A stretch of DNA of 64,000 nt from Sophora flavescens. Lineage: Eukaryota > Streptophyta > Magnoliopsida > Fabales > Fabaceae. The notes under the pieces were generated by a model. The model saw only the letters and a list, made by a program, of their open reading frames with translations, had not been told where the DNA came from and searched no databases. A program made the position numbers and the translations under genes. The first letter of the stretch is position 1. The number at the start of each line of letters is the position of its first letter. The stretch is from assembly GCA_030762895.1 (NCBI GenBank), contig CM061070.1, positions 31,399,652-31,463,651 of the forward strand. Direction: 5' to 3'. This document shows, one piece after another, positions 56,396 to 64,000 of this stretch.

Positions 56396-56640
56396 TTAGT
56401 GACACCTGAGTGCACACTCAGTCCACTCCTATGTCCTTTTTCAAGGATCAACTTCCTAAGCTCCGGGACATCTGGTATACAAATTCTATCTTTGAACCTC
56501 AAGACTCCATCATTTCCTTCCTTAAAACTAAGGTCTCTACCTTGAGCAAGCACTCCCTCTGGTCTAAGAGAAACTTATCTAACTTATGGCCATCTCTAAC
56601 TTGATCCATCAAACTGTTGGTAACCTTCAAGGTTCCAAGC
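56394..56640 (-). pseudogene. Integrase N-terminal zinc-binding fragment (element F)
   Basis: In minus orientation it includes LAQGRDLSFKEGNDGVLRF, FKDRICIPDVPELRKLILEK and HRSGLSVHSGVT, the region leading into the H2C2 zinc-binding motif of gypsy integrase. After GVT it runs into the minisatellite, so the cysteines and the whole catalytic core are lost. Confidence 0.82.
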
Positions 56641-56659
56641 CTAATGCTATTAGAGGTAA

Positions 56660-58143
56660 CTTCCTAGGCTAAACTCAAGTCTTTACACTCCCCGATCAAA
56701 TCCATCTCCCTAACCATCAAATCGGAGACGTGCAAGTTTTTCTACTTAAAGCATCGGTCACTACATTGGCCTTTTCTGGGTGGTAGGTTAGATCAAACTC
56801 GTAATCCTTTAAAAACTCCATTTACCTACGTTGCCTCATATTGAGCTCTTTCTGGTCACTAAAAACCTCTTATGATCACTAAAAACCTCGAACTTAGCTC
56901 CATACACGTAATGCCTCCAAATCTTCAAGGCAAATACCACAGCTCCTAACTCTAGGTCATGGGTAGGGTAGTTCTTCTCGTGGATTTTCAACTGCCTAGA
57001 AGCATAAGCTACTACCTTACCATCTTGCATCAACACTCCACCTAAACCTTGCTTCGATGCATCACAATACACTACGAAAAGCCTACTAGGATCGGGCAAA
57101 ACCAAAACTGGTGCTGATGTTAATATATCCTTCAGGGTTTGGAAACTCTCCTCACACTTAGAGCCCTACACAAACAATTGTCCCTTCTTGGTGAGACAGG
57201 TTAGGGGTAACGCTAACTTAGAAAAGCCTTTTATAAACCTCCTATAGTACCCTGCTAAACCCAATAAACTTCTAACCTCGGTCACTGACTTTGGCGCTTC
57301 CCACTGGAGCACCGTCTCTACTTTAGCCGGGTCCATGACTATCCCACCTTTAGAGATGATGTGACCTAAGAAACTCATATCCTCTAACCAAAACTCGCAC
57401 TTAGACAACTTAATGTACAACTGCTTCTCCTTAAGGGTCTGCAAGACAGCCCTTAAGTGCTCCTCATGTTCCTCTTTAGTCTTGGAGTACACTAAGATGT
57501 CATCTATGAAAACCACCACGAACTTATCCAAGTAAGGGTGAAAGGTCTTGTTCATGTAATCCATGAGCACAGCAGGGGCATTAGTCACACCAAAGGGCAT
57601 AACTAAATACTCATAATGACCATATCGCGTCCTAAACGCTGTTTTCGGGATGTCCTCAGACTTCACCCGAATCTGATGGTATCCTGATCTCAAATCTATC
57701 TTCGAGAAAACACATGCCCCGATTAACTGATCCATAAGATCATCAATCCTAGGGAGGGGATACCTATTCTTAATGGTCACTTTGTTGTGCTGTCAATAGT
57801 TGACACACAACCTCATACTGCCATCTTTCTGCTTCACCAGCAACACTGGCGCTCCCCATGGGGATATGCTAGGCCTGATGAACTGTTTCTGCATCAGATC
57901 TTCTAATTGTTCTTTTAACTTAGCTAGATCTAGAGGAGATATTCTATAGGGTGCTATGGATATAGGCCCAGTGCCGGGCACTAAGTCTATAGCAAACTCC
58001 ACATCTCTCTCTGGGGGTAGTTCGTAAACATCCCTCAGGAACACTTCAGGAAATTCTCGCACAACAAGCACGCTTTCAACATCAGGAGGGCTCTCGACTT
58101 CCAGGGAAGATAGCATCATGTACACTTGGGCTTCTTCTTTCAT
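56660..58143 (-). pseudogene. RT and RNase H of chromovirus F
   Basis: 58143-57793 has VVREFPEVF, FAIDLVPGTGPISIAPYRI and LVKQKDGSMRLCVNY, then a TGA where CGA is usual. 57780-57166 holds the RT core: KNRYPLPRIDDLMDQL, DLRSGYHQIRV, TAFRTRYGHYEYLVMPFG, the catalytic FIDD box and FLGHIIS. A stop follows near 57166. 57105-56836 is RNase H with VVYCDASKQGLGGVL, HDLELGAVVFALK and FSDHK. A small duplication of TTTTTAGTGA near 56862-56885 then shifts the frame. The tail (MRQRR, YEFDLTYHP, DALSRK) is still readable to about 56740. Confidence 0.92.
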
Positions 58144-58149
58144 CGAAGC

Positions 58150-59516
58150 CTGACAGAGAGAAATGTCAGATCCTTAGACTCCACTGGAGTTTCAAAAACT
58201 ATGGTTTTATCAAAGTAGTTCAGAAGAACATTGTTGGAAGATAACCAATCCATGCCAAGAATAACATCAAGGTCTTTCAGGGGTAGGCATACAAGATCAA
58301 CAATAAAGTCTTTACCATCTATGGTAATAGGAATATTCTTGCATGCCTAAGAAGTGAGAACAGGTTTATTCGTGGGTTTGGCAACAATTAAACCACACTC
58401 AAGAAGTGTCACTGGAAATTTAAGACTCTTAACACATTCATATGACACAAACGAGTGAGTCGCACTCAAATCAAACAACACAGTTAAACGAATTCCTCTA
58501 ATGAGGCATATACCTTGGATCAAATCTTTAGATTCGGAGGCCTCGGCTCCATTGAGAGTAAAGACTCTCCCTGTGGTCTTCAGTCAGTTGGCTTGAGGCT
58601 TCTGACCTTTGATCGCACTCTGTTGCTCTGACTTTCCTCCCTCGCAATTCCTGCTGATGTGGCCATGCTTGCCACACTTGAAACAAATGATGTTCGTCTC
58701 CTTGCATTGGGTAGTGAAGTGATTCCGTCCACACTTGCTGCACATAAGAGGTATAGAATCACAGGAATACCATCTCTTGGACCTGTCTGAAGAAAACTGA
58801 GACGTCTTGCCATCCCGCTTGAAGTCCTTGCCAGCTGGAGCGAGACGCGGCTTCCACTTGTTTCCCTGATCACTCTTCTTGTTGCTCTGGTTGTCTGATC
58901 CCTTGTTACCTGATCCTCCGGATTTGTAGGCATCTTCAAAGATCCTACACTTGTTCACTAGAACTGGGAAAACTCAGATCTCCTAGTACCTGATAGCTTG
59001 CTTAATCTCTGGACGCAGACCATCCTCAAACTTTACGCATTTGGAACGATGGTCCGCCACATACTGATACAGTGTATAGTAACGGGCGAGCTCCTCAAAC
59101 TTAGCCGCATACTCTCCTACAGACATGTTGCCCTGCTTCAGCGCCAGAAATTCCATTTCCTTTTGGTCCTTGATGTCTGCCGGGGAGTACTTCTCCAGAA
59201 ATCTGTCCTTGAAGACAGTCCATATGATCATCGTACCCTCCGCCTGCAAGCACTGACGGCAGTTCTCCCACCAATGATCAGCCTCCTCTGTCAGCATGAA
59301 AGTCCCAAAGATGACCTTCTCCCTCATCCACAACAGGGCACCTTCAGGATCGTAAGCTCCCTTGAAAGACGGCGGATTGTTCCCCTGGAACTTGTCGAGA
59401 CCCTGGAACTCAGCTGCTCCCCCGTTGTTGTTGGTGTTCTGGTTCTGGAATATCGCGTTTTCAAGGAGTGCCAAAGCATCTGCAATAGCCTGGTCGTTTC
59501 TGCCTCTTCCTGCCAT
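58150..59516 (-). pseudogene. gag and protease of chromovirus F
   Basis: Gag starts at MAGRGRNDQAIADAL (ATG at 59516). The frame to 58983 carries FQGNNPPSFKGAYDPEGA, the DRFLEKYSPADIKDQKEMEF block and YAAKFEELARY. After a stop, 58958-58584 continues with a basic linker and two knuckles: CSKCGRNHFTTQC (one residue short of the usual spacing) and CFKCGKHGHISRNC (canonical). Protease follows in another frame at about 58570-58150. Its active site reads LFDLSATHSF where LFDSGATHSF is usual, so the catalytic DSG triad is lost, and ILGMDWLSS is recognisable near 58250. Confidence 0.87.
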
Positions 59517-59686
59517 AAGTTCCTGTAAACGCACAAGACAACTTGTTAAATACAGGGAACTTAAAGCAAGAAAAGGTACGGCTTCTAACATATAGCATCA
59601 TTGCCAATAACAGGTATAGACTATTCAAACAAGAGCACACAACAAACTCACAACAAACTCATACCACGGCCTGATAAGACAGACCT

Positions 59687-59698
59687 GCTCTGATACCA
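59687..59698 (-). other. Primer-binding site of chromovirus F
   Basis: TGGTATCAGAGC on the minus strand, six bases from the LTR; initiator tRNA-Met type. Confidence 0.8.
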
Positions 59699-60528
59699 CT
59701 AAATGTGACACCCTCTACCCCGCATACGTAAAAGCATTTAAAAGATAAGATAAATAAAATAAACATGCATCATTTATTAAAAATTAAAACCAAACAACGG
59801 ATAGAGAACACCACATTGTATCAAGTCTCAAACGCAGAAAATAAAACATAACATAACATAGAAAGAAAACCCAACACTGATGTCACAGTACAGAGCTGGT
59901 ATAACCAATCCGGAAAAACATCCTCGGATACAACTGAAACAAACTAACAAACAACATAAAACTGGAATCCTAACTACGAGTCGCGGCTCCTCAGAGTCAC
60001 TCCTCAACTGGCTGCTCGTCGTCCTCTGCATAAAAGATACATGCCAAAACAAAACATAGCAATAGGGAGTAAGAAACATGAATATGAATATAATGGAAAG
60101 GAAGCAGTTAGCAAGACGAGCATACATCACACAAGCATGTTATAACAAACAATAATATAACATAACAGTCATCATCTCCACATTGGCCAATAAGCACCAA
60201 TGACGGGGCAATCCACTAAACCTTGGGTGGACCCCTAGGATAGCTGACACACCTTACTCTCGGATGCGCCACCACGGTTGTACATGATTCACTTGAATCG
60301 CCGCGGACTGCCAGATCGCCTTACTCTCAGACGACCTCCCCTATGTTGAACATCCCCCACTAACATCTCCAATGCGTGAATGCATGCTCAACACAACATA
60401 CAAGCACAACCACCACCTCCGCTTAGGCCACTAGGCTACCCACATTTTAACACCATCGACACCTCGACCACTCGGCTATCGAGGATTAACGTTATCTTTT
60501 GTATTCATTAATTAAACACTCTAGTCGT

Positions 60529-60700
60529 TCTGCACTAAAGATTACCACCTTGACCATCAAGCATCAAGGCCCCCTTGGCCACTAGGCTACCAAGGTACCA
60601 TACCATCATTAACACTTTGGCCTTTAAGCACTAGAGATTACCACCTTGACCATCATGCATCAAGGCCCCTTTGGCCACTAGGCTACCAAGGTACAGCAAT
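60529..60700 (-). repeat. Tandem duplication in the LTR of F
   Basis: GATTACCACCTTGACCATCA at 60540 recurs at 60639, in each case followed by GGCCACTAGGCTACCAAGGTAC. The period is about 99 bp. Related GGCTACC words continue to the left (60429-60490). Confidence 0.75.
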
Positions 60701-60814
60701 CTTATCACATGTCTTTGCTCTTCATGTTCCGTGGTATTTTATTAAGTCTTTTAGAGCATTTGGGGTGGAAACCCCTACTTCTGTACTATTCTGTGTTCTG
60801 TTCTGTATAAATGA

Positions 60815-60946
60815 GCTCGGGCGTGCTGAGCTCTCCAGGCAAGCACGATCGTGTTTCCTGTTAAGCACGGGCGTGCTCAAAAGCGTTCCGAGTTTCTGGA
60901 TTTGAATGGGAGCACGGGCGTGATCCCTGTTAAGCACGGCCGTATT
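60815..60946 (-). repeat. Cluster of near-palindromic AGCACGGGCGTGCT words
   Basis: Copies lie near 60814, 60842, 60863, 60910 and 60933, each an imperfect palindrome centred on GGGCG, GATCG or GGCCG. A second cluster in the same LTR is at 61873-62030. One cluster lies on either side of the TATA box. Confidence 0.75.
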
Positions 60947-61853
60947 CAATGGAGTAGGGCCATACTGTTCTGGGTAAAGGGGTCACAGACCCTTTTCCAA
61001 TTTCTTGGGGCAATTCATAGATTCAAACCTATTGGCTTTTACTAATCCATTGATCATCGGTTTCATCAACATTGATTAAATATATGTGTCTTACGATTGA
61101 GGGGAATTCATCCTTTAATCTCAATTCATTTAATTGTCTCTAATCTCTCATAAATCAATCCTTATTGTTCTTGACTAAACCATTGGCATAATCCTCACTC
61201 ATTACTATCGTTCAGATTTATGAACAAGGGGAACAACCTCCCTTAAAATTGTTAACAGATTAAACGTTTTAACATTAAGGTTCCCAACAACATACAACAG
61301 TCAATAACATCATAACTCATCATAATCGTGGCTTTATAACACTATTATGTTCATAACAAATAACATCAATCAACTAATACAGTCGTGCCAATATCATCAT
61401 CATAAACATCAAGACAACAATTAATCATATAAACATATAAACATGTTAACAAGGAAAAGGGTCATGGGTAACCCTTCGTCTTAAGCTACCCCCAAGCCTA
61501 CATACTCATACTATTCCTTCTCCCCATACCTGGTATGAAGAATTCTCGTTAAACTGATGAAGATCCTGAACTGGTTCCCTCGAACGGCTCGACAAACGTT
61601 CCCGAGCCTTGGCTAACACAAAAAGGTTGACCAATTAGTTCCCAATTCACAACAAGAAAAAGGAACTCAGAAAAGGAAGAATTATACCTTTGTTAATTGG
61701 CACTAACGCGTGATTGTACTCTCTCAACTACGAACGGAACACCAAACAAGGATTGAGTTCAAAGGGGAAGAATGAGAGAGGTTGCCGTCACACTTAGGAT
61801 TGCCTAAAGTGCCAATTTTGAGGGTTTCACTCGTAACCCTCGCTGCTCACTAT

Positions 61854-61863
61854 CTATTTATAG
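61854..61863 (-). promoter_or_regulatory. Putative TATA box, LTR of F
   Basis: CTATAAATAG on the minus strand, about 275 bp inside the U3 end. Position and sequence fit a plant core promoter; use is inferred. Confidence 0.5.
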
Positions 61864-62136
61864 ACTCTGCACTGAGCTCGACCGTGCACCCCCTTAAGAA
61901 CGGTCGTGCTTGACTTAGCGTCAGCGAGATGCGCTTGTACCTGAGCACGGCCGTGCTTGTGGCTCAAGCAGCCACAAGGCACGTGCTTAAGCACGGGTGT
62001 GCTGACACATGAGCACGGGCGTGATCATGCTTCAGGAAGGGATTCTAACTTAAAAAAACCCCACTTAGCCCGCTCTAAACCTTTCTAACAAACAAGGCAC
62101 ACACAAAAGCACTTATACGGAAGACGGGGTGTTACA

Positions 62137-63779
62137 ACAACGAAATGAAGAATCTATGTCTTCTAGAATTAGAAAGGTTGTTAAATTCAAATGGAAGATC
62201 TCTAAAAGATTGTAGTTGTCTCCCACTACCAGATTTTTCAGATATGTCTCAATTTCAAAATAAGTTTATTTTGGAGGAACTGAACTATGATAGGGCAGAG
62301 TTGGCTGCACTACACACATCTCTTTTGAAATCCTTGACTGAGGAACAACACAATGTTTACAATGAAATCATGATAGCTGTCTTAACTAAATGTGGAGGTT
62401 TCTTCTTTGTATATGGCCACGGTGGAACAGGGAAGACATTTCTTTAGAACACACTAGCTGCTGCTATCAGATTACTTGGATTGATTGTCCTGAATGTTGC
62501 TTCAAGTGGGATTGCTTCTTTGTTTCTACCAAGTGGGAGAACTGCTCATTCCACTTTTTGCATTCCATTAGTTATCAATGAGGTGTCAACTTGCAACATT
62601 AGTCAAGGGAGTCTTCGGGCTAAAATTCTTATATAAACAAACTTAATTATCTGGGATAAAGCTCCAATGATGAATAGATTTTGCTTTGAGGCATTTGACC
62701 GCACTTTGAGGGACTTGATGAGATCAAAATGTGCAGACAACAGTGACAAACCATTTGGTGGTAAGGTTGTTGTTTGGGAGGGGACTTTAGGCAAATTTTG
62801 CCAGTTGTCAGAAAAGGGTCAAGAAATGACATTTTGCAAGCAGCAATTAATTCCTCTGAATTATGGAAAAGTTGCAAAGTTTTGAAACTCTCTAAAAATA
62901 TGAGATTAACCACTGCAAAAATAGATCAAAGCGCTAATGAAATTAGACAATTTGCTGATTGGATCCTTAAAATTGGAGATGGTCAAATGGGTGAGGATGA
63001 AAATGGTGAAGCTGATATCAACATACCACATGATTTGCTGATTCGTGACTGCGAAAATCCATTTCTCTCATTGGTTGACTTTGTTTATCCTGATATATTA
63101 CAAAATATGAGGATTTCTAAGTTTTTTGAAGAGAGAGCAATTCTTGCACCAACCTTAGACTTTGTTGAACATGTTAATGACTTCATTCTCTCCTTAATTC
63201 CTGGAGATGAAAAGGAATACCTAAGTTCTGACACACCTTGCCAATCAGATCGTGATGTAGAAATCCATGGTCAATGGTTTACATTTGAATTTTTGAATGA
63301 GATGAAATGCTCTGGAATACCAAATCATCAACTTAGACTCAAAAATGGTGTCCCTGTTATGCTTCTAAGAAATATTAATCAGATAAGTGGCTTATGCAAT
63401 GGAACACGGCTACAAGTGAATGAGCTTGGCAGGAATGTTATAACAGCAACAATTACCACAGGAAAAAACATTGGAGACAAGATTCTTATTCCAAGGATGG
63501 ATTTGGTATCTTCTGACCCTGGCTTCCCGTTTAAATTTCAACGAAGACAAATTCCTCTATGCCTATGTTTTGCAATGACCATAAACAAAAGTTAAAGGCA
63601 ATCACTTTCTAAGGTAGGGCTTTATCTCCCACGCCCAGTTTTTACACATGGTCATCTATGTTGCCGTTTCTAGAGTAAAATCAAGAACATGGTTTAAAGT
63701 ATTGATCTTGGATGAGGATGAGACCGTATGCATTGACACAAAGATGGTGGTTTACCAAGAAGTCTTTCAAAACCTATAG
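62137..63779 (+). pseudogene. Helitron/PIF1-type DNA helicase, 3' portion
   Basis: PIF1-like helicases are the ATPase half of the Helitron Rep/Hel protein. The reading starts at NEMKNLCLLELERLLNSNGR, where chromovirus F cuts the gene. Walker A is GHGGTGKTF (about 62419-62445). A TAG follows, replacing the usual TGG. Walker B is IIWDKAPM, with Lys instead of the catalytic Glu. GGDFRQILPVV follows after a frameshift near 62770, then the open block to 63595 with NGTRLQV and FAMTINKS. A TAA replaces the CAA of NKSQGQ. The final SRVKSR and LILDEDE blocks read to about 63779. Two stops inside motifs, the frameshift and Walker B loss make it dead. The Rep nuclease part is not in the window. Confidence 0.9.
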
Positions 63780-64000
63780 CAATACTACGATATCAGGTAA
63801 CCACATTTATCTTCTACCACTACTCATCCAAATGTTCCTCATATATACAAAGTTTATATCATATTGGTTAGATTAGGGGGAAAATAGCATGCATACATTT
63901 TTTTTCCAACTAATTTGCATGTTTCAATGTAAATTCGATTTAGATCATGAATTCCAAATTATCAATGAACAAAACCATGTCAGTTATTGACAGGTTCAAT
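63780..64000 (+). other. Sequence after the helicase relic
   Basis: AT-rich DNA with no gene seen. I looked for a Helitron 3' end (a short hairpin followed by CTRR) and did not find a convincing one, so the element end probably lies beyond the window. Confidence 0.45.

Larger units (their letters stand above)
56394..62136 (-). mobile_element. Chromovirus F (Ty3/gypsy), 5' LTR to truncated integrase
   Basis: In minus orientation: LTR 62136-59705, primer-binding site, gag with zinc knuckles, protease, RT, RNase H and the start of integrase, which is cut at about 56394. The rest of integrase and the 3' LTR are missing, except perhaps the scrap in the loop at 55832-55888. The element is inserted in a helicase pseudogene whose remainder starts at 62137. 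Confidence 0.9.
59705..62136 (-). repeat. 5' LTR of chromovirus F
   Basis: On the plus strand it runs TGTGACACCC to GGTGTTACA, 2432 bp; in element orientation it begins TGTAACACC and ends GGGTGTCACA, like the LTRs of element C. It holds a minus-strand TATA box (CTATAAATAG at 61854-61863), a tandem duplication of about 99 bp at 60529-60700 with GGCCACTAGGCTACCAAGGT, and two clusters of near-palindromic AGCACGGGCGTGCT words at 60815-60946 and 61873-62030. The long reading frames in it look incidental. Confidence 0.88.

Noticed and set aside
62603..62913. Minus-strand frames over the helicase
   Set aside because: Antisense of the helicase reading, with no independent motif.

Overview
The window is repeat-dominated DNA from a flowering plant, very probably a eudicot and plausibly a legume. 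Evidence for a plant: Sirevirus-type Ty1/copia elements with env-like genes, chromodomain-bearing Ty3/gypsy elements, MULE, hAT and CACTA termini, a many-exon RPA70-like gene, a copy of a chloroplast PPR gene (CRP1 family) and a B3-like pseudogene. Assignment to a legume is inference from the overall repertoire only.

Layout. 1-334 is the end of a CACTA transposon. 335-41456 is one nested stack. A minus-strand Sirevirus (element D, 5' LTR at 39947-41456) is split inside its reverse transcriptase by a plus-strand Sirevirus of the same family (element A, 4903-36229). A is split inside the pol gene by a second, env-less Sirevirus (element B, 8817-28403, target duplication ATGCT). B is split in its 3' polypurine region by a chromovirus with 4.3-kb LTRs (element C, 14493-26355). 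All coding regions are broken by stops, frameshifts or deletions. B lacks protease and integrase, and C lacks most of RT and RNase H.

41457-53585 is the least retrotransposon-dense part. It holds a degenerate GGTTCGG-rich element, an 11-exon RPA70-like gene (43945-46544, one apparent 1-nt frameshift), a Pack-MULE (47252-49495, 9-bp target duplication) that captured part of a CRP1-like PPR gene and then received a hAT MITE, a B3-like pseudogene, a 793-bp hAT element with an 8-bp target duplication, and a foldback MITE.

53586-64000 returns to retroelement debris: a minus-strand Sirevirus LTR plus leader (E), an inverted pair of LTR-like ends around a chromovirus LTR scrap, a minisatellite, and a minus-strand chromovirus (F, 56394-62136) with one LTR and a truncated integrase. 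F sits in a plus-strand Helitron/PIF1-type helicase pseudogene that runs almost to the end.

The host genes show no pathway relationship. The coherent story is transposon biology. Points of most interest are a spliceable ORF inside the chromovirus LTR, LTR minisatellites and palindromic arrays, the Pack-MULE gene capture, an env-like ORF without visible membrane segments, and a shared +1 gag/protease frame offset. I worked by reading the sequence; no alignment or database search was run, so family names rest on recognised motifs.
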